This document shows positions 52,212 through 60,911 of a stretch of 64,000 bases of DNA, piece after piece (positions within the stretch are counted from its first letter, which is position 1; each line of letters starts with the position of its first letter). Where the stretch lies: assembly GCF_006539925.1 (NCBI RefSeq), contig NZ_BJNY01000004.1, forward strand, positions 124,001-188,000, read 5' to 3'. The position numbers and the translations under genes are program-made. This stretch comes from Glutamicibacter uratoxydans (GTDB taxonomy: Bacteria > Actinomycetota > Actinomycetes > Actinomycetales > Micrococcaceae). The notes beneath the pieces are model-generated. The model searched no databases. It worked only from the letters and a program-made list of their open reading frames with translations, and was not told the DNA's origin.

Positions 52212-53549
52212 CTATTCGGCTCCAAGGGCTTGGCGCATCGGGCGCATCTTCGCCCATGATTCGGCAAGCTCGTCTTCCGGCACTGAGCCGGGCACAATGC
52301 CGCAGCCGGCGTAGAGGCGCATGAGGTTCGAATCTTCCAGGATTCCGCCGCGCAGGGCGATGCCGAATTCCCCGTCGCCGCGCGAATCCATCCATCCCAC
52401 GGGTCCGGCGTAGGGGCCGCGGTCCATGCCTTCCAGCTCGCGCAGGACGACGCCTGCCTGCTTGGTCGGCGTGCCGCAGACGGCGGCGGTCGGGTGGAAG
52501 ATCTCTGCAATGTCCAGTGCCGTGGGCAGCACGCCATGCTCATCGGCGCGTAGTTCAGCGCGCACATCGCTGGCCAGGTGCCAGACATTCGGCAGCTGCA
52601 GGATGAACGGCTCGTCAGGGGACTGCATGCCGTGGGAAATCGGATTCAACGACTCGGTCAATGAATCGATGGCCAGCTGGTGTTCGTGGCGCTGCTTGGG
52701 ATCGTCGAACAAATTGTGCTTGGCGAAGTCCGGTGCATCGGCTCCCTCCTTGGCACGGTCCAGGGTGCCTGCCAGCACACGGGCTTCGGCCAGGCCGTTG
52801 GTCACCCGCACCAACATTTCAGGGGTGGCGCCGACCAGTCCGTCCACCAGGTAGGTCCAACAGTTCGAGTACCTTGCGGTCAGTTCGTGCACCACGCGGC
52901 CCAGGTCGATGGGCGCGCTGCTGCGGGCCAGGATGTCCCGGGCCAGGACGAGCTTGGAAATGCCGCTGTCTTCAAAAACCTCCAGCGCCTTGCGCACCGC
53001 CTGCAGATAGGAGCCGGCGGTGAGCTGGCCGCTGGTCAGCTCGATATCTCCGGGGAGGTTTTCTGGGACGGAGGCTTCGGCGATCGCCTGCTGCAGCCGC
53101 TGCAGCGCGGATTCGAAGGTGGCCCCCTCGAGCTGCTGGGCCGTGCCGGTGAGGGTGATCCACGACTTTTCATCGTCCTGTCCCACGGTGACCTCCGGGA
53201 TGACCAAACGCGAGTCGAAGGCGCTGGTCAATGAGAAGGCGAAGGAGCCAAAGGCGATCAGGCCGCTGCCGGGCCGGGAAATCGGGTCGGTGATCTGCGC
53301 CTGGTCCAACAGCTGTTTGAACCAGCTGCGTGCGTCGACAAAACGCTGTTCGCCGCGGGTGCTCAGCCTGGCTGCAGTTCCGAATCCCACCAGGCCCCGG
53401 CCGCGGCGGGTCCACACCAGCGAAGAGTGGCGGATGGAATTCTCAATCAGGTTCCGGGACGGATCGGCGTACGGGAACGTGATGCTTGTTAATACAGGAA
53501 CACTTCCGCGCAGGTTGCGGGAGCTGAGAACGGACGAATCTGCAGACAT
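52212..53549 (-). CDS. menF: Isochorismate synthase MenF
   Basis: A 445-residue chorismate-utilising enzyme. It shows the chorismate-binding domain with SKLVLARDILARS, TPEMLVRV, FHPTAAVCGTPTKQA, the metal/chorismate site GWMDSRGDGEFGIALRGG, and YAGCGIVPGSVPEDELAESWAKM. It supplies isochorismate to MenD. The frame is open to 53717, but MSADSSVLSS at 53549 gives a normal N-terminus. It is divergent from a polyprenyl diphosphate synthase. A siderophore role (EntC/DhbC) is less likely because no siderophore genes are nearby. Confidence 0.9.
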   Translation of the reverse strand: MSADSSVLSSRNLRGSVPVLTSITFPYADPSRNLIENSIRHSSLVWTRRGRGLVGFGTAARLSTRGEQRFVDARSWFKQLLDQAQITDPISRPGSGLIAFGSFAFSLTSAFDSRLVIPEVTVGQDDEKSWITLTGTAQQLEGATFESALQRLQQAIAEASVPENLPGDIELTSGQLTAGSYLQAVRKALEVFEDSGISKLVLARDILARSSAPIDLGRVVHELTARYSNCWTYLVDGLVGATPEMLVRVTNGLAEARVLAGTLDRAKEGADAPDFAKHNLFDDPKQRHEHQLAIDSLTESLNPISHGMQSPDEPFILQLPNVWHLASDVRAELRADEHGVLPTALDIAEIFHPTAAVCGTPTKQAGVVLRELEGMDRGPYAGPVGWMDSRGDGEFGIALRGGILEDSNLMRLYAGCGIVPGSVPEDELAESWAKMRPMRQALGAE

Positions 53550-53854
53550 GATAGGGCTAAGCCTACCGCGCAATGGCAGGGGAGTTGCCCCCGTGGTGGC
53601 GCCTGTCACCACGGGCTGTAATGTTGTGAGATTTGACGGAATGGGCCGGTGCGCACCGGGCAAGCCGGTAAACTCGGTTTTGACCAGTTTCGCCGCCATC
53701 GGCGCGCCGCAGAACACACGCGGGCCGGGGCTGCAAGCAAACAGTTGAACGCATCGGTTAGAGTGAAGTGATGTTTGTGCGCCACCTGCGCATTAAACAC
53801 GTCTTCGTTCAAAGCGATGACTACCCCGATGAAAGATAAGTAAGCCGTAGAACA
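53550..53854. other. Divergent promoter region, menF / polyprenyl synthase
   Basis: 305 bp without a gene. It holds a 9-bp inverted repeat CCCGTGGTG/CACCACGGG (53590-53598 with 53607-53615), which could be an operator, and TTGACGG-like elements downstream of it. In many relatives the UbiE/MenG methyltransferase and a geranylgeranyl reductase lie here. Neither is present. Confidence 0.55.
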
Positions 53855-54952
53855 GTGACTGATTCCAAGAGCAACTGGACCGCAGCCGGACATGAGGTGT
53901 CCGACTCGATTGAGCTGAATCCTGAAACCGCGGTACTCGCTGCGGCCATCAATCTTCCCTCGGGCTTTGCGCTGATTGCCGAGGATCCAGAATTCGGCCC
54001 GGCAATCTCCACCGGCATGGCAAAGGTTGAAAAGCTGCTGCGCGATGCGCTGGCCAACTCCGACCCGTTGATCGACGCTTCGAGCCGCCACCTGGTGGAA
54101 GCAGGCGGCAAGCGCGTGCGCCCGCTGCTGGTACTGCTGACCTCGTTGCTGGGCCAGGGCGTCAGCGATGAAGTCATCAAGGCCGCCGCCGTGGTTGAAC
54201 TAACCCACCTGGCGACCCTGTACCACGACGACGTCATGGATTCCGCGCCGATGCGCCGCGGCGCACCCACCGCCCATGAGGTGTGGGGCAACTCGGTGGC
54301 CATCTTGGCCGGCGACCTGATCTTCGCCCGCGCCTCGGTGTTCGGCGCCGAGCTGGGCCCGGAAGCTGTCGAATGGCAGTCGCGCACCTTCGAGCGCCTG
54401 TGCCTGGGCCAGCTGCATGAATCCATCGGTCCTCGCGAGCATGAGGATGCGATCGAACACCACATCCAGGTGGTCAGCGACAAGACCGCCTCCCTGCTGG
54501 CAACCTCCGGCGCTTTCGGCGCACGCTTCGGCGGCATCCCGGAATACGTGGAAGTGCTGCGCGAATATGGCGAGAAGGTCGGCGTGGCCTTCCAGGTCGC
54601 CGACGACGTCATCGACATCGCCTCCAAGGAAGCCGACTCGGGCAAGACCCCGGGTACGGACCTGCGCGAGGGAGTGCCGACCCTTCCGGTGCTGCTGCTG
54701 CGCCAGGCCGCCTACAACGGCGATGCCGAGGCACAGCGCGTAGTTGAACTGGTGGACTCGGACCTGAGCAGCGACGAAGCACTGGCGCAGGCTGTCACGG
54801 CGTTGGCCGGCAACCCTGCGATTCATGAAGCGTGGAAGGTGGCCCGCCGCTGGGCCGACGATGCCATCGCGGCACTGGCTCCGCTGCCGGAGGGCACGGT
54901 GAAGCAGGCGCTGATCTCCTTCGCCGATGCTGTAGTGACCCGCGAGTCCTAA
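53855..54952 (+). CDS. Polyprenyl diphosphate synthase (menaquinone side chain)
   Basis: A 365-residue trans-prenyltransferase. The first Asp-rich motif is D125-D126-VMD129 in LYHDDVMDSA. The second is DDVID in FQVADDVIDIAS. GGKRVRP (about residues 84-90) is also present. It elongates isoprenoid diphosphates, most likely to the octa/nonaprenyl tail for MenA. The exact chain length is not visible from these motifs. The start is GTG 53855, and the N-terminal 50 residues are an acidic extension. It is divergent from menF. Confidence 0.92.
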   Translation: MTDSKSNWTAAGHEVSDSIELNPETAVLAAAINLPSGFALIAEDPEFGPAISTGMAKVEKLLRDALANSDPLIDASSRHLVEAGGKRVRPLLVLLTSLLGQGVSDEVIKAAAVVELTHLATLYHDDVMDSAPMRRGAPTAHEVWGNSVAILAGDLIFARASVFGAELGPEAVEWQSRTFERLCLGQLHESIGPREHEDAIEHHIQVVSDKTASLLATSGAFGARFGGIPEYVEVLREYGEKVGVAFQVADDVIDIASKEADSGKTPGTDLREGVPTLPVLLLRQAAYNGDAEAQRVVELVDSDLSSDEALAQAVTALAGNPAIHEAWKVARRWADDAIAALAPLPEGTVKQALISFADAVVTRES

Positions 54953-54962
54953 TTCAGGCTTA

Positions 54963-55005
54963 AACAACAAAACCTGCCGAGTCCAACTTGGCAGGTTTTG
55001 TTGTT
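54963..55005. terminator. Bidirectional terminator (polyprenyl synthase / HIT protein)
   Basis: A perfect 16-bp stem (54963-54978 with 54990-55005) with an 11-base loop and A/T-rich ends, between convergent genes. Confidence 0.87.
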
Positions 55006-55020
55006 AAGGCCGGATGGCTG

Positions 55021-55533
55021 TTAGCGGATGACGTCAGCGTCTCGCAGGCGCTGCGGATGCGCGTCGCTGAACAGCGCCGCCCGCAGCTGCTGGGCCTTCA
55101 GCGCGCGGTCCTCCACCGGGACGCGGTGGCGCAGCTGGCGGTAGAGCTGGTCATCCCAATAGCGCGGGAAGACATGCTGGTGATAGTGCCACACATGCTG
55201 GTTCCCGGCAGGCTCATTGTGCTGCCGGGTGCTGGTCCCGTCCGGATCCCAGGCGATCTTCATGGCCAGGGCCACGCGCTGGGTTTCGCGCATGATCGCC
55301 GCACCGGTGGCTTCGTCGAGTTCGTAGAGGGACTCGATGTGCGCGGTGGGGATGATCATTACGTGTCCGCCGTGGTTCCCAAAGCCGTCGCAGGCCATGA
55401 TGGCGGCCACCAGCTCGGTCTGGTAGATCAAGTCGCTGGGTGCACAGAGGTTGTACTCGGTGAACGGCAGATCATTGACCAGCTCGCAGAACGGGCACTG
55501 GTAGCCTTCGGGCTCATGGGAACGGTAGAGCAC
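55021..55533 (-). CDS. HIT-family protein
   Basis: A 170-residue histidine-triad hydrolase. The triad is H116-Y-H118-Q-H120 in QHVWHYHQHVFPRY. A CPFC zinc knuckle (C13, C16) near the N-terminus and HGGHVMIIPTAH (about residues 54-65) are typical. HIT proteins hydrolyse nucleoside phosphoramidates or dinucleoside polyphosphates. The GTG start overlaps the stop of the upstream SUKH-like gene by one base, so they are cotranscribed. Confidence 0.88.
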   Translation of the reverse strand: MLYRSHEPEGYQCPFCELVNDLPFTEYNLCAPSDLIYQTELVAAIMACDGFGNHGGHVMIIPTAHIESLYELDEATGAAIMRETQRVALAMKIAWDPDGTSTRQHNEPAGNQHVWHYHQHVFPRYWDDQLYRQLRHRVPVEDRALKAQQLRAALFSDAHPQRLRDADVIR

Positions 55534-55967
55534 TAGTCCTCCAGCTCGGCTGCTAATTCTTCGAAGATCCAGGCGAACATGTCCAGGGTGAATTCGCTGA
55601 AGGTGCCTTCCTCGCTGCTCCAGGTGCCCTTCTTGTTGTTGCGGCGGTAGACGATCGGATCCGGCACTTCCAGATGCGATGCCTTGAAGCCCCAGACGAA
55701 TTTCTCTTCCTCGTCTTCCAGGAACAGAAGGTAGCCGTCCTCGATTTCCAGCTCTTCGGGGTCGAAGAAGTAGTGGTAGGCCTCCATGAAGTCGTCGTTG
55801 TTGCCCAGCGCGAGGTAGAACTCCTCCAGGACAAAGGGGATGGCGACCTTGGACTGGGACAGTCCTTCGCGCAATTCTTCGGTGGTCAGGCCATCGGCTT
55901 CATTCCACTGGTCTTCAAGGTACTTGGGGACGAGGGAACGGAACTTCTCTAGAAACATGTCAGCCAT
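55533..55967 (-). CDS. SMI1/KNR4 (SUKH)-like protein
   Basis: A 144-residue acidic cytoplasmic protein. Its pattern is a short N-terminal helix, FVLEEFYLALGNNDDFMEAYHYF, then DGYLLFLEDEEEKFVWGF and TFSEFTLDMFAWIFEELAAEL. This recalls the SUKH superfamily, many of whose members are immunity proteins to polymorphic toxins. No toxin gene is adjacent. The assignment rests on pattern only. It lies upstream of the HIT gene, with one base overlap. Confidence 0.55.
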   Translation of the reverse strand: MADMFLEKFRSLVPKYLEDQWNEADGLTTEELREGLSQSKVAIPFVLEEFYLALGNNDDFMEAYHYFFDPEELEIEDGYLLFLEDEEEKFVWGFKASHLEVPDPIVYRRNNKKGTWSSEEGTFSEFTLDMFAWIFEELAAELED

Positions 55968-55986
55968 GGGTTAATCCTATCTAGAA

Positions 55987-57390
55987 CTAGCCCAGCTCAA
56001 GTGCACTGAGAGCAATCCACAATTGCACGCGGTCGCTGGTGACATTCGGGTCGTAGCCGGAAAGTTCTGCAATCTGCTGCATGCGGTAGCGCACAGTATT
56101 GCGGTGCAGGCCCAGGGATTCGGCCACGGCGCCCACCGAGCCGTCGCGGTTCAGGTACTCGCGCAGCGTCTGCAGCAGCCCCGAATCATGGGACTGGTCG
56201 AATTCCTGGATTGGCCCCAGAGCCTCTGCCGCCAGATCCTGCAGCGGGACATCGCGCGCAGCCAGCAGCAGCGAGGTCAGCGAAAGCTTGGTGGGGACGT
56301 TGACGCGTTCACCGTGGCGCAGCGATTCAAGCGCTTCGAAGTAGCTCCAGCGGATGCCGGTGGTATTCGAGTAGCGGCCGCCGTAGCCGACCCGAGCGCC
56401 CACCCCTGCGGTGGCCAGGTACTCGTCAAGGCGTTCGATCGAGGCTTGGATCTGCTTATGCGCCACCACGATCACCAAGCGGTCCTCGACGATAGCCGAC
56501 ACCTGCGAGGCCAGGTCCGAGGGCAGCGGCAGCGTTTGAAGGCGTTCGCTGTGGCTGGTGGCCTGCACCAGCAGCACCGAGTGTTCGCGCTGTGGGTCCA
56601 GCCCGAGCGAGCCTAGGCGCACCGCCGCGTCGGCTCCCGAGAGGGTGCCGGAGGCGAGGTCGGTGAGCACCTGGCCGTTGGCCAAGCGCTGGGAGGCGCG
56701 CAGCCGCGACTTGTTGGCCAATTCCAGCCCGATCAGCGACTGCGCGTATTCGACCAGCGGGTCGTGGGTGTAGGGCTCAGCAATATGCAAGGTGCAGCGG
56801 TCGCGCAGCCCGGTAGCCACCGGCACCTCATGCCATTTGCGCTGCGGGTCAAGATGGCCGGAGATGATCTCGCCGAACAGGCTCAGGGACACATCCGTAT
56901 GCAACATCTTGGCAAGCTCGTCCAGCATCCGGTCCAGATCCGAGGAGAGCAGGGACTGGGCCAGCTTCTGATGGGCCTTGAGCAGGTTTTCAATGCGCTT
57001 GACGTGATCGGCGTTCAGGGCTTCTGCGATTAACCGGGAAATCGCCGCGAAGGGGGTGCGGTAGGGGACCTCAATGACCGGCAGCCCGACTTCGCGGGCT
57101 GTCTCGATAATGGTCTTCGGTACGCTCTCATGCTCAAGGCCGATGCCGAAAGCCAGGGCCACGACGTCGGCTGAGGCCAGGATGCGCACGAAGTCCGCTT
57201 GGGACTGTGCAGTTTTCTGCCGAACCCCGGTGGTCATGACAATTTCTCGGCCGGTGAGGAACTTGGATGGGTCGAGCAGTTCTGTCACCGCACCCCAGGT
57301 GATCGCCGTCTGCGCAGATTGATCTGGATCGGTTAATGCGTGCAGGCCAAGCTCGTCATGTTCCAGAAGACCGCGTAAGGTTATTGCCAT
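55987..57390 (-). CDS. PucR-family transcriptional regulator
   Basis: A 467-residue PucR-type activator. The N-terminal PucR domain (about residues 1-130) is followed by a GGDEF-like linker (about 260-370). A C-terminal HTH_30 helix-turn-helix (about 415-455, GSVGAVAESLGLHRNTVRYRMQQIAELSGYD) completes it. It is divergent from the NSS transporter-small subunit-gabT group, with a 115-bp gap. Relatives control purine, proline or GABA use, and here the neighbours suggest GABA or an amino acid as effector. That is inference. Confidence 0.87.
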   Translation of the reverse strand: MAITLRGLLEHDELGLHALTDPDQSAQTAITWGAVTELLDPSKFLTGREIVMTTGVRQKTAQSQADFVRILASADVVALAFGIGLEHESVPKTIIETAREVGLPVIEVPYRTPFAAISRLIAEALNADHVKRIENLLKAHQKLAQSLLSSDLDRMLDELAKMLHTDVSLSLFGEIISGHLDPQRKWHEVPVATGLRDRCTLHIAEPYTHDPLVEYAQSLIGLELANKSRLRASQRLANGQVLTDLASGTLSGADAAVRLGSLGLDPQREHSVLLVQATSHSERLQTLPLPSDLASQVSAIVEDRLVIVVAHKQIQASIERLDEYLATAGVGARVGYGGRYSNTTGIRWSYFEALESLRHGERVNVPTKLSLTSLLLAARDVPLQDLAAEALGPIQEFDQSHDSGLLQTLREYLNRDGSVGAVAESLGLHRNTVRYRMQQIAELSGYDPNVTSDRVQLWIALSALELG

Positions 57391-57505
57391 ACGTTTATTC
57401 TATGTTGAGTCGCGTACTGCACTGTTTTGCGCAAAATGCTCAAATGATGGACACAATCTTCGCGAAAATGACCACAATGTGAAAGTTTTACGCTAGTTTA
57501 GTGAC

Positions 57506-59113
57506 ATGAGCTCTCCATCATCTACACAAGGCGCTCCGCTCGCACCGGAAAAGCGTGAGACGTTCTCTTCGCGCAAGCTGTTCATTCTCTCCGCAGTCGG
57601 CTCAGCCGTGGGCTTGGGTAACATTTGGCGCTTCCCGTATGTCGCATATGAAAACGGCGGCGGCGCATTCCTGATCCCGTACCTCGTGGCCATCCTGTGT
57701 GCAGGTATTCCACTGCTGTTCCTCGACTACGCGGTCGGCCACCGCTACCGCGGCTCGGCCCCGCTGGCCTACCGCCGCCTGAACCGCAAGGCTGAGGTTT
57801 TGGGCTGGTGGCAGGTGCTGATCTGCTTCATCATCGCCATCTACTACGCGGCCATCATCGCTTGGGCCGCCATGTACTGCTGGTTCTCCATCACCAAGGC
57901 ATGGGACAAGAACCCAGACGGCGCCGGAGCGTTCTTCCAGTCCGACTTCTTGAAGGTCGCACCGGAAGCAGGCGTAGGATTCGACTTCGTCGGTTCGATC
58001 TTCGTGCCGATGATCCTGGTCTGGCTGGTGACCATCGTGATCATGGTCGCCGGCGTGAACAAGGGCATTTCCCGTGCTAATGCCGTATTCATGCCGCTGC
58101 TGATCGTCATGTTCGCCATTCTGGTGATCCAGTCGGTCTTCCTGCCAGGCGCCATCGACGGCCTGAACGCCTTCTTCACCCCAGACTTCGAGGCGCTGAA
58201 GAACCCCACCGTATGGGCTGCGGCCTTCGGCCATATCTTCTTCTCGCTCTCTGTTGCCTTCGGCATCATGGTGACCTACTCGTCGTACATGAAGCGCAAG
58301 AGCGACCTGACCGGTTCGGGCTATGTCGTTGCCTTCGCCAACTCGGGCTTCGAACTGCTGGCGGGCATCGGCGTGTTCGCCGCCCTGGGCTTTATGGCTC
58401 ACAACGCTGGCCAGTCGGTGGACGAGGTTGCCACCAGCGGCATCGGCTTGGCGTTCATCGCCTTCCCGACCATCGTCTCCCAGGCTCCGCTGGGCGCGGT
58501 GATCGGCGTGCTGTTCTTCGGCTCCCTGGTCTTCGCGGGCTTGACCTCGCTGATCTCCATCCTTGAGGTGATCGTGGCGGCATTCCAGGACAAGCTGGGC
58601 TGGCGCCGCACCCCTGCAACGCTGATCGTTTCCATCCCTGTTGCCGTCATCTCGCTGCTGCTGTTCCCGACCACTACAGGCCTGTACCTGCTGGACACCA
58701 TGGATGCGTTCGTCAACCAGTTCGGCATCCTGGCCTGCGCACTGGTCATCGTGATCGTGCTGGGCTCGGGCCTCGGTGCGCTGCCGAAGCTGGCCAAGCA
58801 CCTGAACCGCCACAGCTCCATCAAGCTGGGCACCGGTTGGAAGGTCCTGGTCGGCGGCGTCGGTCCAGCGGCCCTAGGCTACATGCTGATCAACGAGCTG
58901 CAGACCAAGATGTCCGAGCAATACTCCGGATATCCAGCCTGGTTCAACGGGATCTTCGGCTGGGGCATGGCAGGAGCGCTGATCATCGGCGCCGTGCTGC
59001 TCTCGCTGATTCCTTGGAGCAAGAACTCCAAGCTTGACGATCCTGAATTCCACCAGCATCAGAAGAACGTGATTGCTGAAGAAGTTCCAGAAAAAGCCGG
59101 AAAGGAGTACTAG
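57506..59113 (+). CDS. Sodium-dependent transporter, NSS (SNF) family
   Basis: A 535-residue neurotransmitter:sodium symporter family protein. The first helix carries the Na+/substrate motif AVGSAVGLGNIWRFPYVAYENGGGAF. About eleven to twelve helices follow. The charged C-terminal tail (PEFHQHQKNVIAEEVPEKAGKEY) is cytoplasmic. NSS proteins take up amino acids, including methionine, alanine or GABA. A MetS-type small subunit starts 2 bp after its stop, as with MetP of corynebacteria. The start of gabT nearby makes GABA or another amino acid a plausible substrate. Confidence 0.92.
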   Translation: MSSPSSTQGAPLAPEKRETFSSRKLFILSAVGSAVGLGNIWRFPYVAYENGGGAFLIPYLVAILCAGIPLLFLDYAVGHRYRGSAPLAYRRLNRKAEVLGWWQVLICFIIAIYYAAIIAWAAMYCWFSITKAWDKNPDGAGAFFQSDFLKVAPEAGVGFDFVGSIFVPMILVWLVTIVIMVAGVNKGISRANAVFMPLLIVMFAILVIQSVFLPGAIDGLNAFFTPDFEALKNPTVWAAAFGHIFFSLSVAFGIMVTYSSYMKRKSDLTGSGYVVAFANSGFELLAGIGVFAALGFMAHNAGQSVDEVATSGIGLAFIAFPTIVSQAPLGAVIGVLFFGSLVFAGLTSLISILEVIVAAFQDKLGWRRTPATLIVSIPVAVISLLLFPTTTGLYLLDTMDAFVNQFGILACALVIVIVLGSGLGALPKLAKHLNRHSSIKLGTGWKVLVGGVGPAALGYMLINELQTKMSEQYSGYPAWFNGIFGWGMAGALIIGAVLLSLIPWSKNSKLDDPEFHQHQKNVIAEEVPEKAGKEY

Positions 59114-59115
59114 AA

Positions 59116-59253
59116 ATGAGCGCAATTGCCATCATCTTCATGATCATTTCGATGCTCACCATTTGGGGCGGCCTGGTTGTCGCCTTGATCAACCTCTCAC
59201 GTCATCCCGAGAAAACCGATGACGATGTGATCGAGCCGGCCCACACCCTGTAG
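59116..59253 (+). CDS. metS: Small subunit of NSS transporter (MetS-like), 45 residues
   Basis: A 45-residue single-span membrane protein. Residues 2-24 form one helix (SAIAIIFMIISMLTIWGGL...), followed by LSRHPEKTDDD and an acidic end. Such MetS-type peptides follow NSS transporter genes in actinobacteria and are needed for transport by MetP. It starts 2 bp after the transporter stop (GGAG is in the end of that gene). It is easily missed because of its length. Confidence 0.85.
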   Translation: MSAIAIIFMIISMLTIWGGLVVALINLSRHPEKTDDDVIEPAHTL

Positions 59254-59272
59254 GCAGGATTGGCATCCGGCG

Positions 59273-59316
59273 AAGGCCCGGCGGGTATTCCGATGAAGGA
59301 ATCACTGCCGGGCCTT
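59273..59316 (+). terminator. Terminator after the NSS transporter operon
   Basis: A hairpin with a 10-bp GC-rich outer stem (59273-59282 with 59307-59316), a small internal loop and an ATTCC/GGAAT inner stem. It lies 20 bp after the metS-like stop and separates it from gabT. Confidence 0.72.
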
Positions 59317-59454
59317 TGCTGTGCACTTGCACTATTAATCTCGATGGCGCTTGTGCTGAATCTCGTAGTGCTGGCAGCCTCCGGCACATATTCTGCTTAC
59401 TAGAAACATTGCCGTTCTTCTATGGGCGGCTCACTGTACTGAGAGGAAAAGCTG

Positions 59455-60798
59455 GTGGACGTTACCTACCGCATTGAACAGAAGCGCAAGATCGAAGGCC
59501 CATTCCCAGGTCCAAAGTCGCAGGAACTGTCGGCCCGCCGCGCCAAGTCCGTGGCAGCCGGCGTCGCCTCGACCCTGCCTGTCTACGCTGCAGATGTTGA
59601 CGGCGGCATCATCGTCGACGTCGACGGCAACCAGCTGATCGATCTTGGCTCCGGCATTGCGGTGACCACCGTCGGCGCCTCCAACCAGGCAGTGGCTAAG
59701 GCAGTGGCCGAGCAGGCGCAGCGCTTCACCCACACCTGCTTCATGGTTGCTCCTTACGAGAACTACATCGAGCTGGCTGAGAAGCTTGCCACCATCACCC
59801 CGGGCGATTTCGAGAAGCGCGCAGTCTTCTTCAACTCCGGCGCTGAAGCAGTAGAAAACGCCATCAAGGTAGCCCGCATCGCCACTGGTCGCCAGGCAGT
59901 CGTTGCCTTCGACCACGCCTACCATGGCCGCACCAACCTGACCATGGGCCTGACCGCGAAGGCAGCCCCATACAAGCGCGGCTTCGGCCCACTGGCACCG
60001 GAGATCTACCGCATGCCAATGAGCTACCCATTCCGCGAAGAGAACCCGAACATCTCCGGCAAGGAAGCTGCAGAGCGCGCCATCCTGGCCATGGAGAAGC
60101 AGATCGGCGGCGACCAGATTGCCGCGATCATCATCGAGCCAATCCAGGGCGAGGGCGGCTTCATCGTCCCAGCTGCCGGCTTCCTGCCGCGCATCGCTGA
60201 ATGGGCCAAGGAAAACGGCATCGTCTTCGTCGCCGACGAAGTTCAGGCTGGCTTCGCCCGCTCCGGCGCATGGTTCGCTTCGGACATCGAAGAGATCGAG
60301 CCGGACATCATCACCCTGGCCAAGGGCATCGCCGGCGGCATGCCGCTGTCGGGCATCATCGGCCGCGCCGAACTGCTTGACTCGGTCCACGGCGGCGGCC
60401 TGGGCGGCACCTACGGTGGCAACCCTGTTGCCGTTGCAGCTGCACTTGAGTCCATCAAGTTCATGGAGGAGCAGGATCTTGCAGGCCGCGCCCGCGAGAT
60501 CGAAGAGCAGTTCTTCACCCGCTTCACCGCCCTGCAGAAGGAAATCCCAGCACTGGGCGATGTCCGCGGACGCGGCGCAATGATCGCACTGGAATTCGTC
60601 AAGGCTGGCGGCCTGGAGCCGGATGCCGACGTCACCAAGGCCATCGCGACCGAGTGCCTGGCCAACGGCGTGCTGATCCTGACCTGTGGCACCTACGGCA
60701 ACGTAGTGCGCCTGCTGCCTCCGCTGGTCATCGGCGACGAGTTGCTGGGCGAAGCATTCGACGTACTGGAAGCTGCCATCCGCAAGCACGCTGCCTAA
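59455..60798 (+). CDS. gabT: 4-aminobutyrate aminotransferase GabT
   Basis: A 447-residue class-III PLP aminotransferase. The PLP lysine is K290 in ITLAKGIAGGMPL. The NSGAEAVENAIK (about residues 127-138), FDHAYHGRTNLTMGLT, IIIEPIQGEGGF and VADEVQAGFARSG motifs are typical of GabT. It transfers the GABA amino group to 2-oxoglutarate, giving succinate semialdehyde. The GTG start at 59455 follows GAGAGGAAAAGCTG. No gabD lies beside it. Confidence 0.9.
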   Translation: MDVTYRIEQKRKIEGPFPGPKSQELSARRAKSVAAGVASTLPVYAADVDGGIIVDVDGNQLIDLGSGIAVTTVGASNQAVAKAVAEQAQRFTHTCFMVAPYENYIELAEKLATITPGDFEKRAVFFNSGAEAVENAIKVARIATGRQAVVAFDHAYHGRTNLTMGLTAKAAPYKRGFGPLAPEIYRMPMSYPFREENPNISGKEAAERAILAMEKQIGGDQIAAIIIEPIQGEGGFIVPAAGFLPRIAEWAKENGIVFVADEVQAGFARSGAWFASDIEEIEPDIITLAKGIAGGMPLSGIIGRAELLDSVHGGGLGGTYGGNPVAVAAALESIKFMEEQDLAGRAREIEEQFFTRFTALQKEIPALGDVRGRGAMIALEFVKAGGLEPDADVTKAIATECLANGVLILTCGTYGNVVRLLPPLVIGDELLGEAFDVLEAAIRKHAA

Positions 60799-60847
60799 CT
60801 AAGCCGGTGCAGCGCCGCCGGGGCCCTGCCCGGCGGCGCCACCTAAA

Positions 60848-60892
60848 AAGCGTCCGGGGCATCGAAGTTCACCTTCGATGCCCCGGACGCTT
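60848..60892. terminator. Terminator between gabT and rarD (second of two tandem hairpins)
   Basis: A perfect 20-bp stem (60848-60867 with 60873-60892) with a 5-base loop and flanking A/T tracts. A second GC-rich stem (60812-60822 with 60829-60839, 11 bp) lies immediately upstream of it. Confidence 0.88.
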
Positions 60893-60911
60893 CTTTTCGT
60901 CTTCGGCTGCC

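Noticed and set aside
57602-58813. 403-codon frame antisense to the NSS transporter
   Set aside because: Low-complexity Q/H/D/R composition typical of the reverse of membrane-protein codons. It lies opposite a clear gene.
59431-60789. 452-codon frame antisense to gabT
   Set aside because: The full-length antisense shadow of a recognised PLP enzyme.
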